The notes under the pieces were generated by a model. That model had not been told where the DNA came from and did not search any database. It worked only from the letters and a program-made list of their open reading frames with translations. From Chloroflexota bacterium (lineage in GTDB: Bacteria > Chloroflexota > Anaerolineae > UBA4142): DNA of 64,000 nt. Shown here in pieces: positions 8,096-17,347 of the stretch. The stretch spans positions 1 to 64,000 of the forward strand of contig JACQYF010000146.1 of NCBI GenBank assembly GCA_016208315.1. The letters are read 5' to 3'. The stretch's first letter is position 1. Each line of letters begins with the position of its first letter. The position numbers and the translations under genes are program-made.

Positions 8096-10312
8096 ATGTC
8101 GTATCACCGCGTATTCCAACGGGGTTTGCTTTCGGCTGCGCTCGCGCTCCTCATCTTGTTCCCTTTCTTTGGTTCGTCTGGCTCTGCTTTTGCGTCTAGC
8201 TCGGCCACCCTCACGCGTCCGATCACCAGCAAAGCGTCGATGTCTTCCACGCCAACTGCACCTCCCTTGCCCGCGCAAACCTCGCAAGCCATGCCGAACG
8301 TACAGGAAAGAGTTCCGGATTCGCCTGCCGGTGGTAATTGGGTTCAAATTGCAGCTCAGGGCTTTGAAGGCACTTTCCCCACAGGAAATTGGATCGTTCG
8401 CGATCACGGCAGCGCTACTTGCAGCCTATGCTGGGGACGTTCAACCTATTGGTATTGGGATGGCACCCGCTACCGGTATCGCGCCAATACAGGTTCTTAC
8501 GCAGCATGGCCTGTAGCAAGCGGGAGTTCCTCGTATTCTCCTTACACAAACCCCAACTACGCCAACAATATGGATACCCGCATGATTTACGGACCTTTTG
8601 ATTTGAGTGATGCTATATATGCTGGAACAGATTTTTATCTCTGGCGACAGATTGAGCTACGGTATAACGACGAAATCTATTTCGACTATCTCGCGTTCGA
8701 GATTTCGCTTGACGGTGTCAATTTCCAAGAACTCCGTCGCTGGGATGGATTTGTCGAAAACTGGGAGGACGAATGGGTCCCTTATGATACCTATGTTGGC
8801 AACAGCCAGGTCTGGATTGCCTTCAGATTCCGTAGCGACTCTTTCGATACCTATCAAGGGCCTTGGGTAGATGATGTTTATGTTTGGAAATTCATCCCGG
8901 GGCAGATAACTGTCCAAGGCACTTTTTCGTATTTCGAACGTGACAATACGACTCTTCAGCCCGCTCGGCTCCTGACCGCCTATCTGTATGATTCCAATCC
9001 GAGCGGAATTGATGAACTCGTCGCCACGACAACCACATCATCGAATGGCTACTTTCAGTTTCCATCGGTGAGAAACTGGGAAGATGACAACACAACGCGT
9101 GACCTTTACGTGACTTGGGAGACCGCCTATAATGACTCTGGTGGTACATATGCCAATCCTACCCGGCGCGTCACGGATTTTGGAAACAACGCGTATAGAT
9201 ACGATAGTCCAGACTGTAGCTATTTTTACGGTACAAGTTGTCCTGACGGAACACTTGACTTTAGTTCTATTTGGCCAGTGGGCGCTGTTAACATAGAGGC
9301 GCTCTGGATTTTCCAAGACCTAAGACGGGGTTGGGAGTATATGCTGGGGCAAACAGGGAGCAGCCCAGGGTCGGCAACGGCCAGATGGCAGACCCTTCAG
9401 AATACGTTATCTCCATGCACTTCCGGCTCCTGCTTTTACGCTGCGCCTGGCGGACCATATATTTTCATCGCACATAGTGATACAATTTCAGCCGATACCG
9501 TGATCCATGAGTTGGGACATAATTACATGTACAATGCGTCGGGTTATTGGTTGTGGAATGACCCAGCGTGCCTGTTCGGTCATAATATCCGCAGTGCAAC
9601 AAGTCTGGCCTGCGCCTGGTCCGAGGGCTGGGCTGATTTCTTTCCCCTGGTCGCGAACGGTGATGCATGCTACGATTTTGGAAGAGGCCCTTGCACTGGA
9701 ACCCCGAATTCGGATCACTATAACCTTGAAACTCACAGTCGGAACGATACGCCACAATCGTTTGCGTGGGGTGACGCAGTGGAAGGCCGCGTGGCTGGCG
9801 CTCTCTATGATCTGTTGGATTACACCAATGACGGATACGACCAGATTGGGTTTGGCTTTGCCCCAATTTGGAACGTCGTCAAGGTTGCCCCTGTGAATTT
9901 TTGGAGTTTCTGGAGCTATTGGAAGACAAGGGGATACGAAAAGCACTATGCCTTGCAGTCAATCTACCAGAATACGATTGATTATGATACAGCTCCATCC
10001 ATTTCCAATTTACCAACCCTAACACTGCTGCAAGGCATCACTTACAATCACGCCGTTGACCTGTGGCCGTATACCGATGATCCTGAGAGCACTGATTCAC
10101 AATTGACGTACTCCTTCGTCAGTGCGACGGATGCGCGTTGCGGCACAAATGTGGATAGTCATTACGTGAATTTTGCGGTCCAGCCGGGCTGGTCTGGATC
10201 GTGCGGGGTAACCATCCGAACGAGCGATAATATCAAGGCGACCAACGGGACATTCATTGTGAACGTAGTACCAGTGCGGGCGCGAATCTATTTGCCGTTC
10301 ATTGCCAAGTAG
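8096..10312 (+). CDS. Secreted gluzincin-type metalloprotease
   Basis: 738 aa. An N-terminal signal peptide has the hydrophobic core LLSAALALLILFPFFG. Residues about 80-270 look like beta-sandwich modules. The zinc motif HELGH sits near residue 471 in VIHELGHNYMYN, and a downstream EGWADFF (about 510) supplies the likely third ligand Glu, as in fungalysin/M4-like gluzincins. A cadherin-like segment precedes the last residues IYLPFIAK. I recall similar short hydrophobic-basic tails in secreted Chloroflexota proteins; this was not verified. GGGAGGT upstream supports the start. Base use is more AT-rich than in neighbouring genes, which hints at separate ancestry. Substrate unknown. Confidence 0.8.
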   Translation: MSYHRVFQRGLLSAALALLILFPFFGSSGSAFASSSATLTRPITSKASMSSTPTAPPLPAQTSQAMPNVQERVPDSPAGGNWVQIAAQGFEGTFPTGNWIVRDHGSATCSLCWGRSTYWYWDGTRYRYRANTGSYAAWPVASGSSSYSPYTNPNYANNMDTRMIYGPFDLSDAIYAGTDFYLWRQIELRYNDEIYFDYLAFEISLDGVNFQELRRWDGFVENWEDEWVPYDTYVGNSQVWIAFRFRSDSFDTYQGPWVDDVYVWKFIPGQITVQGTFSYFERDNTTLQPARLLTAYLYDSNPSGIDELVATTTTSSNGYFQFPSVRNWEDDNTTRDLYVTWETAYNDSGGTYANPTRRVTDFGNNAYRYDSPDCSYFYGTSCPDGTLDFSSIWPVGAVNIEALWIFQDLRRGWEYMLGQTGSSPGSATARWQTLQNTLSPCTSGSCFYAAPGGPYIFIAHSDTISADTVIHELGHNYMYNASGYWLWNDPACLFGHNIRSATSLACAWSEGWADFFPLVANGDACYDFGRGPCTGTPNSDHYNLETHSRNDTPQSFAWGDAVEGRVAGALYDLLDYTNDGYDQIGFGFAPIWNVVKVAPVNFWSFWSYWKTRGYEKHYALQSIYQNTIDYDTAPSISNLPTLTLLQGITYNHAVDLWPYTDDPESTDSQLTYSFVSATDARCGTNVDSHYVNFAVQPGWSGSCGVTIRTSDNIKATNGTFIVNVVPVRARIYLPFIAK

Positions 10313-10350
10313 GCATGAACGCGTTGGTTTGACCATGAAAGGAAACGACA

Positions 10351-10950
10351 ATGAAACGCTTATTCGTATTTGCCCTATTGAGTCTGACATTAGCAGCCTG
10401 CGCAGGCGCGTCTGCGCCGGGGGGCGCAAAATGCCAACAGGGCGTCTGTATCAAAGCTCAGGTTATGGAGCCGGTGCGCGGAAACGCGCCTGTCGTCTTA
10501 ACCCTCACGGTCACGTCGGACAAGGACATGCCTGAACTTGGCGTATCGGTATATCATGATGCAGACGCGATTGTCGAGGGACCCCAAAACTGGGAACCCG
10601 CGGCGAAAAGTGGGCTAGTATGGAAGGGGGGAGCAAGTTGGAAAGTAGATGCTAAGGCAAAACAACCTTCAATGTTTACGCGCACGATTCGACTGCCACC
10701 AAGAGAAGGTTTTTTCACTATAGTCGTGGCCGCGAGTACGCCGCAAGTGCGTGTCGCAGACTCAGTCGGGATCTACGTCACGAGTGCGGGTGCGACCGTA
10801 TACTATTCAAACACGCCGGTGGCCATCACGCCAGGCACCGCCGTGCCGGGTCTGCCCCCCGGCATGGTTCCCGCCACGCCGCAGCCAAGTCCCACGCGCG
10901 GCGTCATTCCCACGCGAATTCCGACGCCCACGCGCCGACCGTACCCGTGA
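10351..10950 (+). CDS. Putative lipoprotein with Pro/Thr-rich tail
   Basis: 199 aa. The lipobox LTLAACAGAS indicates lipidation at the Cys. The middle (about 30-150) is predicted beta-rich and has alternating hydrophobic strands resembling an Ig-like fold. The last 40 residues are rich in Pro, Thr and Arg (TPQPSPTRGVIPTRIPTPTR). AAAGGAAACGACA precedes the ATG. It lies between the metalloprotease and the LysM/GH proteins and probably acts at the cell surface. No enzyme motif is visible and the function is unknown. Confidence 0.7.
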   Translation: MKRLFVFALLSLTLAACAGASAPGGAKCQQGVCIKAQVMEPVRGNAPVVLTLTVTSDKDMPELGVSVYHDADAIVEGPQNWEPAAKSGLVWKGGASWKVDAKAKQPSMFTRTIRLPPREGFFTIVVAASTPQVRVADSVGIYVTSAGATVYYSNTPVAITPGTAVPGLPPGMVPATPQPSPTRGVIPTRIPTPTRRPYP

Positions 10951-10981
10951 TAGGAATGAAATCGTATCAAAAAGGAGCCAC

Positions 10982-12118
10982 ATGAAAAGCAAACTTGGAC
11001 TGTACGTGATCAACCTGGGCGGCTTGGACATGGTGGGCTATTGCACGCAGGCGCAGCCGCGTATCATCGTGACGATGGAGCATAGTCTGGATACGTGGCA
11101 GCAGTTGAGGCAATGCTCGCCCAACACCTTTATCATTGGGCGGCACTATGTAGACGACGGCGATCAGATTTTCCTCGACAACCCCGAAGCGCGCGCCGAG
11201 AAATTCTTCAACGCGATGCTCCCCGCCGCCGAAAAGATGCGCGGCGTGTACGACGCGTGGATGGGCTATAACGAATCGGTAGTGAAGACGCCTGAAGAAG
11301 CGCAAGCCCTCTCGCGCTTTCACGTGCGCTGGGGCGACCTGATGCGCTCCGCGGGGCTGGTATCGTGCGCCTATTCGTTCGCCACGGGCAACCCGGAAAT
11401 CGAACTCTGGCCGCATCTCGTCGAAGGATTGCGCCACTGCGATTTGCTCTCACTGCACGAGTACAGCGCGCCGACGATGAACGTGTGGGAGACCTGGCTG
11501 TGCCTGCGTTATCGCCGGGTGATGGACGCGTTGCCGCCCGACGCGCGTCGCCAAATGGTCATTACCGAAACGGGCATTGACGGCGGCGCGGGCCCGGAGA
11601 ACAAGCCCCAGGAGGGCTGGCGCCGATTTACGGACGAAGCCGGGTATCTTGCCACGTTGAAATGGTACGATGAAGAAATGGGGAAAGACGATTACGTGAT
11701 CGGCGCGGCGATTTTCGCGATGAACGGCTGGGGCCTCCAGGGTTCCTTCGGCATGGCCGAACTGGGTTCGCTCCGCCATTACATGGGACAAGGCGGGCAA
11801 CCGCAGACCGTCGTCGTCAAGCCGCCGGCTGTCGCCAAACCGCCGGCTGTCGCCAAACCGCCGGAACCACCGCCTGCGCCCGAACCGCCCACACCGCCCG
11901 CGCCGGAACTTCCAACACCGCCGACTCCGCCCATGCCTCCACCCGTCCCAGCCGAGCAAGCGGCGACGACGTACACGGTCAAACCCGGCGATACGTTGTT
12001 TGCCATCGCGCGCAAACACGGCGTCACCGTGGCGGCGCTCGTCGCGGCCAACAATATCGTCAACCCGAGTTTGATAAAGCCCGGACAGGTATTGACGATT
12101 CCGGCTAAACAAACCTAA
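10982..12118 (+). CDS. Clan GH-A-like TIM-barrel protein with C-terminal LysM
   Basis: 378 aa from MKSKLGLYV, chosen for AAAAAGGAG just upstream; the track ORF begins 77 codons too early. Residues 1-270 resemble a clan GH-A glycosidase: GYNES fits the acid/base Asn-Glu pair and VITETGIDGG the nucleophile Glu. A linker rich in Pro, Ala and Lys (PPAVAKPPAVAKPPEPPP) follows, then one LysM module (about 329-376, TYTVKPGDTLFAIARK), which in other proteins binds peptidoglycan or chitin. No signal peptide or transmembrane segment is visible. It is the first of three adjacent proteins of similar design. Sugar specificity is unknown. Confidence 0.75.
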   Translation: MKSKLGLYVINLGGLDMVGYCTQAQPRIIVTMEHSLDTWQQLRQCSPNTFIIGRHYVDDGDQIFLDNPEARAEKFFNAMLPAAEKMRGVYDAWMGYNESVVKTPEEAQALSRFHVRWGDLMRSAGLVSCAYSFATGNPEIELWPHLVEGLRHCDLLSLHEYSAPTMNVWETWLCLRYRRVMDALPPDARRQMVITETGIDGGAGPENKPQEGWRRFTDEAGYLATLKWYDEEMGKDDYVIGAAIFAMNGWGLQGSFGMAELGSLRHYMGQGGQPQTVVVKPPAVAKPPAVAKPPEPPPAPEPPTPPAPELPTPPTPPMPPPVPAEQAATTYTVKPGDTLFAIARKHGVTVAALVAANNIVNPSLIKPGQVLTIPAKQT

Positions 12119-12133
12119 CCCTCGGAGGAAACC

Positions 12134-14455
12134 ATGCTGTACAAATTGGTCAGTCCGCCCGCCGTCGAAGAACATGGCGAGAACATTATCCATCTCTTTG
12201 TGCGCGATGCGAACGGCGCGCCCGTGCCGAACGCGCGCCTCAAGGTGTGGGCGGGTCCGCCGCCGACAGGCAGCCCGGCCTATTGGAATGACGATTTCCC
12301 CTTCCGCAATCCCAATGCGTCCGGTATGCTCGAGTTTGTCGCCGTGACCGGCCCGATGCCGGATACGCGCGATTACTGGATTCAAGCGATTGCGAATGAC
12401 GGCACGCCGCAAAGCGATCCGGTCCAATTCCATTTTCCGCAGGGCAGCACGATTTGGATCACGGCGACCCTTCAGCCCGAGGGCGCAACGTCGGGGCCAA
12501 CGCAGCCGGACGCGGGCGCGAGCGCGCCCATCGCCGTGCAATGGGACGCGCGCTTGACCGCGATGAACATCTCGATTGCGCCCGTTCCCGCGCTCGCGCC
12601 GGGCCAAAGATATTGGAAGATTATCGCGGCGCAGTATCAGGACGAGCAAGAGGCCGGCGGCAACCACAACGTCTACTATTCGGCGTTGAATCAAAATGGG
12701 AATCCGATGGCCGGCGTGCTGGTCCAAATGGATTGGCAAGGCCGCGAGCCGAATGACGTCCCAAGCCAATCGTACACGGACGGGAACGGCACCGCCAATT
12801 ACCCGCTGTACGCTGGCCCCGTGGGATGGAAGCCGCAAGAAGGGCCTGGGCCTTATGCCGCGTGGCTGGGCGATCCCGATCTACGCGGTCGCACGCCGAC
12901 GCAAATCCCCGGCGAGAAATTCGTGGGCGCGGGCTTGCCGATGAATCGGCATGTGAATTTTATCGTGACGTGGAAACAGGTCGTGGCCGCCAGCCCGGCC
13001 GACACGGTTTCGCCGGAACCCGACACGGTTACATCGCCCGAGCCAACGCCCGACACGGCCACGCCCGCTCCGGCAACTTACACGGTCCAGCGCGGCGACA
13101 CGCTTTCTGCGATCGCGCGCAAGTTCGACGTGACGGTCGCGGCCCTCGTCGCCGCGAACGACATCGCCAATCCGAATCAGATCCGAACGGGCCAGGTGTT
13201 GACCATTCCAGGTGTCGCGTCGGAGAATCCGCCGCCGACTCCGCCCGCGCCATCCACCACGACGTACACGGTCCAGCGCGGCGATACGCTCTCGGCCATC
13301 GCGCGCAAATTCGGAGTATCGGTGGCCGCGATCGTCGCCGCGAACAATATCGCGAATGCGAACCTCATCAAGCCGGCCCAAGTGTTGACGATTCCGTCCG
13401 CCGCGCCCGTCCCGCCAAAGCCGGTCGAGCCGTCTGAGCCGACCGTGCCGGAGTGGTACACGCCGCTTCCGCCTGCGACGCGTCCCGCCGGCGCATTGCC
13501 GTTGAACCAGTTCCCGCGCCCGCGGGACGACAATGGCCGCGGCATCCATTTCGGTTTGGACGTCAGTCAAAAATCACTCGACGCGCACGTCCCGCACATG
13601 GTCGAGATGGGCATCAAGTGGGTCCTCATGTATCCCGGCGATGAGTTGCAGGCCGAAAAATGCGCGGTGGCCGCGTGGAATGCGGGCATCATGCCGGTCC
13701 TGCGCCCCAAGTGCCGAATTGATGGCGGGCAGCCGAACTGGCTCGCCTTCGTGCAAGCGTGCAAGAAGCACGACATCCCGGCCTACATCCAAATTTACAA
13801 CGAACCGGGCGACGATCGCGAGTGGAACCACAAGCCCGCGGATAATGACCTGCCGCGGATCTTTGCGAGTAAGTGGGCGAATGCCGCGTCGTTGATCTAC
13901 GATGCGGGCGGATTCCCGGGGCTGCAAATCCTCGGCCAGGAAGAGTTGGTCGCGGCGGCGAATACGCTCCAAGCCAACAATCAAACTCACATTTGGAATC
14001 GCGCGTTTTTCGCGCTCCACAACTATGGTCTCAACCATCCGCCCGCGTATCCATACGACGAACGCAATCAACAAGACCATCCCCAGGCGACGATTCTCGA
14101 CGACGACGCGTGCGTGCTCGGCCTGATCGAGTTCGCCAAATGGATGTACGACGCGATTGGTTTTGTGCTGCCGATGATCGGCGGCGAGGGCGGCTGGCTC
14201 TACGACGCGGGCGAAGACAATCGTTATCCAAAGACGGTTCAACCCTATCACGCGCAATGGCACGTGGAGATGTACGACTGGTTCCGCCATGGTCGCTTGT
14301 CGAACGGTCAGCCGCTGCCCGATTATGTCTTTTCGGTCGCGCCGTGGATTCTGTCCGGCTTTTTGGAAGCCGAGGCATGGTACGGCGGACCGCTCGGCGA
14401 CAAGACGGAAACGATCAATGCGGTCAAGGCGATGACGCCATTCGTCCGCAAATAA
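12134..14455 (+). CDS. Two beta-sandwich modules, two LysM modules and a GH-A-like barrel
   Basis: 773 aa; CGGAGGAAACC precedes the ATG. Residues 1-115 and about 175-285 look like Ig/carboxypeptidase-regulatory modules (VRDANGAPVPNARL, LNQNGNPMAGVLVQ). Two LysM modules (about 315-361 and 376-421) are nearly identical in DNA and protein, so they look recently duplicated. Residues 470-773 form a TIM-barrel candidate with YNEP and GGEGGW as possible acid/base and nucleophile sites of a clan GH-A enzyme. There is no signal peptide. It starts 15 bp after the previous LysM gene, so the two are probably co-transcribed. Likely target is a cell-wall or chitin-like glycan, inferred from the LysM modules. 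Confidence 0.75.
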   Translation: MLYKLVSPPAVEEHGENIIHLFVRDANGAPVPNARLKVWAGPPPTGSPAYWNDDFPFRNPNASGMLEFVAVTGPMPDTRDYWIQAIANDGTPQSDPVQFHFPQGSTIWITATLQPEGATSGPTQPDAGASAPIAVQWDARLTAMNISIAPVPALAPGQRYWKIIAAQYQDEQEAGGNHNVYYSALNQNGNPMAGVLVQMDWQGREPNDVPSQSYTDGNGTANYPLYAGPVGWKPQEGPGPYAAWLGDPDLRGRTPTQIPGEKFVGAGLPMNRHVNFIVTWKQVVAASPADTVSPEPDTVTSPEPTPDTATPAPATYTVQRGDTLSAIARKFDVTVAALVAANDIANPNQIRTGQVLTIPGVASENPPPTPPAPSTTTYTVQRGDTLSAIARKFGVSVAAIVAANNIANANLIKPAQVLTIPSAAPVPPKPVEPSEPTVPEWYTPLPPATRPAGALPLNQFPRPRDDNGRGIHFGLDVSQKSLDAHVPHMVEMGIKWVLMYPGDELQAEKCAVAAWNAGIMPVLRPKCRIDGGQPNWLAFVQACKKHDIPAYIQIYNEPGDDREWNHKPADNDLPRIFASKWANAASLIYDAGGFPGLQILGQEELVAAANTLQANNQTHIWNRAFFALHNYGLNHPPAYPYDERNQQDHPQATILDDDACVLGLIEFAKWMYDAIGFVLPMIGGEGGWLYDAGEDNRYPKTVQPYHAQWHVEMYDWFRHGRLSNGQPLPDYVFSVAPWILSGFLEAEAWYGGPLGDKTETINAVKAMTPFVRK

Positions 14456-14460
14456 AGTGG

Positions 14461-14529
14461 GAAGTTGCAAGTGACTAAAGTGTCTAAAGTGTCTAAAGTT
14501 TACTTCGGACTTTAGTCACTTCCAACTTC
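14461..14529. repeat. Inverted repeat of tandem word GTCTAAAGT
   Basis: Arms 14461-14481 and 14509-14529 match at 20 of 21 positions. The loop repeats the word (GTCTAAAGT). The hairpin fills the gap between the stop of the LysM gene and the TGGAGG site of the amidase gene, so it should be transcribed. Confidence 0.85.
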
Positions 14530-14548
14530 GCACTTCCTGGAGGTTACG

Positions 14549-16612
14549 ATGTTACAATTCGGACAGTTTATCTTTGGCATGCACGACAGCGGCGGCGCGC
14601 AGCTGATGGTTGACGCGGGCAAGCCCGGCTGGGTGCTCGTCAGCGTCAAGGCCACGGATTCGCCCGGCGACTATTCCACGCTGGCAAATCAAGGGTTGGG
14701 TATTATCGGCCGCCTGAATCATGGCTATGAGTCCGACGGAACGATCCCGCACTCGGCGCAATACGACGCGTTCGCGCAGCGGTGCGCGAATTTTGTTGCC
14801 GGCTCGCGCGGCGCGAACATTTGGATCATCGGCAACGAGACGAACTTGGCGGCGGAACGCCCCGGCAATACCGGCGGCAACGACGGCGAGTTCATCACGC
14901 CCGACAAGTACGCCCAGTGCTTCGCCAAATGCCGCGCGGCAATTCTCGCCGTGGCCGGACACGCGCAGGACCTGATCGCGCCCGCGCCGCCTGGGCCTTG
15001 GAATCCGCAGACGACTTATCCGGGAAATCCCGGCGGCGATTGGGTCAAGTATTATCAGGACATTTTGAATCTCTTGGCGCAGATGGGTGCGCCGCCCGGC
15101 GCGCTCGCGCTGCACACGTACACGCACGGCTTTGACGCCGGGCTGATCGCGAGCGAGGACAAGGTGCTGCCCGCGTTCCCAAACTATCACTTTCACTTTC
15201 GCGCCTACCGCGATTTTCTGAACGCCGTGCCCGCCGTCTTGCGCGGGCTGCCGGTGTTCATTACCGAGGCGCAGCCCGCCGATCCGAGCTGGTGGCAAAA
15301 TCGAAATATCGGTTGGGTTCGGGCCGCGTATGCCGAAATCAACGCGTGGAATGCCGTGGCGGCGAATCAGCCCATTCAGGCGTTGTGCCTCTTTCGCTGG
15401 GACCGCGGCGATGACCGCTGGAGCATTTCGGAGAAATCGGCGGTGCTGGACGATTTTCGCGGCGCGCTGCAAAACGACTATCGCGTGCGCATGCCCGCGC
15501 CGGTGGGCACGCCGCCGACCCCCGTCAAGCCCAAACCCAAACCGACGGAGAGCGGCTGGTGTCCTTTTGCTATCAAGCGGCCCGTCACGGAGAACAATTA
15601 TGATGTCGGACGCAGCGGACACAAGGTCAAGGCGGTCGTTTTGCACATCGCGGCCGGGCCGATGACCGCGGTGTTCCCGACGTTCAACAATCCCCAAAAC
15701 CTCGCGTCAGCGCACTTTTGCGTCGGCAAGGATGGAACGATCGAGCAATATGTTTCGATGGACGATACCGCGTATGGCAACGGGCTAAAATTCTCGAACG
15801 GGCAATGGTTCAACGCGCGCGGAGTCGTGGTGAAACCGACCTGGCAGGATTTGCAGCCGCCGCACAATCCGAACCTCTACACGGTCAGCGTCGAGCATGA
15901 CGGTCAGCCGCAGAATTTGTGGACGCCCGAGATGTACGAGGCCAACAATCGGCTATTGATCTGGATCGGCCAACAATGCGGCATTACGTATGTGCCCCAC
16001 CGCACGCTGGTCGGCCACTTTGAAATCAATTCGGTGGACCGGCCAAATTGTCCTGGGCCGAACGTAAATTATGAGCAGATTTGCGCGGACGCGAATGCGG
16101 GGCTAGCCGGGACCGAACCACCCACCCCTGCGTCGGAAGCCATCCTGGCCGCGGCCAGCGAGGTCGCGCTCTTGCCGATCAACGTGGAATCGGCGCTCTT
16201 CAAGTTCGCGCAAGCGCGTGGTCTCGGCTGTCCCCAAAGCGACGAGACCGATTTCCAAATCGGCGGCGATGCGTTTGTGTGTCAAGTTTTTATGGGCGGC
16301 ATCATCTATGTGAAGAAAGGCGACTGGGGCAACATCCACTTTACGCCCAAGGTCGAGGGAGACGTCGCGATGCCCGCGGATGCCACGGCGGCGGCTGCGG
16401 TCGCGGCAGCAAAAAAGAGGGCCTGGCTGCCGATCAACACCGATGGCGCGTTGTATAAATTCGCGCAAGCCAACCGGCTCGGCTGCCCGCAGAGCAACGA
16501 GTTTGAATTTGCCGTGGAGACAGATTACTTGGGGCAGGTGTTCGCCAAGGGATTTGTCTACGTCAAAAAGGGCGATTGGGGCAATATCAAGTGGAGTGCG
16601 AAAGTCGAGTAG
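14549..16612 (+). CDS. GH-A-like barrel fused to N-acetylmuramoyl-L-alanine amidase with two C-terminal repeats
   Basis: 687 aa; TGGAGGTTACG precedes the ATG. Residues 1-310 resemble a glycosidase barrel (IGNETNL and FITEAQP as candidate acid/base and nucleophile). Residues about 355-520 are an Amidase_2/PGRP-type domain: VVLHIAAG, then HRTLVGHFEI and NCPGPNVN supply His/His/Cys zinc ligands. Two related repeats of about 58 residues (near 541 and 627) share LPIN, ALFKFAQ, LGCPQS and VYVKKGDWGNI. No signal peptide is seen. An enzyme that cuts both sugar and peptide bonds of peptidoglycan is plausible. It could be a lysin released by lysis or an unusual export route. A word-palindrome follows the stop. 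Confidence 0.8.
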   Translation: MLQFGQFIFGMHDSGGAQLMVDAGKPGWVLVSVKATDSPGDYSTLANQGLGIIGRLNHGYESDGTIPHSAQYDAFAQRCANFVAGSRGANIWIIGNETNLAAERPGNTGGNDGEFITPDKYAQCFAKCRAAILAVAGHAQDLIAPAPPGPWNPQTTYPGNPGGDWVKYYQDILNLLAQMGAPPGALALHTYTHGFDAGLIASEDKVLPAFPNYHFHFRAYRDFLNAVPAVLRGLPVFITEAQPADPSWWQNRNIGWVRAAYAEINAWNAVAANQPIQALCLFRWDRGDDRWSISEKSAVLDDFRGALQNDYRVRMPAPVGTPPTPVKPKPKPTESGWCPFAIKRPVTENNYDVGRSGHKVKAVVLHIAAGPMTAVFPTFNNPQNLASAHFCVGKDGTIEQYVSMDDTAYGNGLKFSNGQWFNARGVVVKPTWQDLQPPHNPNLYTVSVEHDGQPQNLWTPEMYEANNRLLIWIGQQCGITYVPHRTLVGHFEINSVDRPNCPGPNVNYEQICADANAGLAGTEPPTPASEAILAAASEVALLPINVESALFKFAQARGLGCPQSDETDFQIGGDAFVCQVFMGGIIYVKKGDWGNIHFTPKVEGDVAMPADATAAAAVAAAKKRAWLPINTDGALYKFAQANRLGCPQSNEFEFAVETDYLGQVFAKGFVYVKKGDWGNIKWSAKVE

Positions 16613-16619
16613 TGAGGCA

Positions 16620-16680
16620 GTTAATTAGTCAATTAGTCAATTGGTCGCTGGTTGACTAATTGACTAATTGACTAATTGAC
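16620..16680. repeat. Inverted repeat of tandem word AGTCAATT
   Basis: The left arm (about 16620-16646) and right arm (16650-16680) are built from AGTCAATT and its complement, with two mismatches over 27 bp and a 3-4 nt loop. The tract sits between convergent genes and could act as a bidirectional hairpin. The same word appears as a direct tandem at 22757-22800. Confidence 0.85.
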
Positions 16681-16685
16681 TCGTT

Positions 16686-17105
16686 CTACCTCGCCAGCTC
16701 TTCGGACAATACGCTGAATACTTCGGGGCTAAAGTACATTTCACCGCGATGCACGGCGCGAATCGCGAGGGGTAATTCCATTGGGTTGGCGGTCTTGACC
16801 AGGTATCCGTGGGCGCCAGTTTTCAGGGCCTGCCGCAAGACTAGTTCGTCCGCGTGTCCCGAAACAAAGAGCACTTTGATGTCCGTTGTCAGAGCGTGGA
16901 TTTGTTCCGCCGCTTTTATCCCGTTGACGTCCGGCATCATCAAATCCATCAACACCACGTCTGGCGCGAGATTGAGCGCCTCCTCTACCGCCTCTAACCC
17001 ATCACGAGCTTCTCCCACGACCTCTATATCCTTGGCTCTGCCGAGCATGGCTTTTAGCCCGTCGCGCATCAAGGCGTGATCATCTGCAATCAGCACTCGA
17101 ATCAT
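16686..17105 (-). CDS. NarL-type receiver lacking the DNA-binding domain
   Basis: 139 aa from MIRVLIADDH, chosen for GAGGTAAAGCG upstream; the track ORF is 26 codons longer. It is a receiver with DD, phospho-acceptor Asp in VVLMDLMMPD, the Ser in VLFVSGHAD and Lys in YLVKTAN. The sequence matches NarL/LuxR-family receivers up to the linker (GEMYFSPEV) and stops where the LuxR helix-turn-helix should begin. No HTH is encoded downstream. It is probably an output-less modulator. A strong promoter is at 17146-17174, so it is transcribed separately from its paralogue. Confidence 0.8.
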   Translation of the reverse strand: MIRVLIADDHALMRDGLKAMLGRAKDIEVVGEARDGLEAVEEALNLAPDVVLMDLMMPDVNGIKAAEQIHALTTDIKVLFVSGHADELVLRQALKTGAHGYLVKTANPMELPLAIRAVHRGEMYFSPEVFSVLSEELAR

Positions 17106-17145
17106 CGCTTTACCTCGTTTAGCCAGAATATGGTGCCTCGAGTCC

Positions 17146-17174
17146 AATATACAGGAGCATTGTCGCGCGGTCAA
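17146..17174 (-). promoter_or_regulatory. Strong promoter for the first receiver-only regulator
   Basis: Minus-strand TTGACC, 17-bp spacer, TATATT; five of six consensus bases in each box. The ATG lies about 40 bases downstream. Confidence 0.75.
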
Positions 17175-17238
17175 TAGGGACAATCCCTACTTGCCGCGCA
17201 AGATAACCCTGTGTTGACGCTTCGGCGGTACGCACTGC

Positions 17239-17325
17239 CAGAGGGGGAGACGGGGAGAGAGGGAGAGAGGGAGAGGGGAAGAGGGTGAGAATTCTCCCCC
17301 TCTCCCCCTCTCCCTCTCTTCTACA
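17239..17325. repeat. Polypurine/polypyrimidine inverted repeat
   Basis: About 45 bases of GGGGGAGA/GAGAGG-type purines are followed by GAATTC and about 35 bases of CTCCCC-type pyrimidines. They can fold into one long hairpin between the two receiver genes. The composition resembles the palindromes inserted in the E2 genes at 53.5 and 58.0 kb. Confidence 0.75.
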
Positions 17326-17347
17326 CTGCGTATGCGAGCTTTCACCA

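Noticed and set aside
11450-12838. 462-aa minus-strand ORF
   Set aside because: It is a shadow of the LysM/GH genes: Arg-rich composition, no domain, no ribosome site, and it spans the gap between two well-supported plus-strand genes.
16620-16680. Possible CRISPR-like array
   Set aside because: Units are 8-base words without spacers and form an inverted repeat; no cas genes are near.
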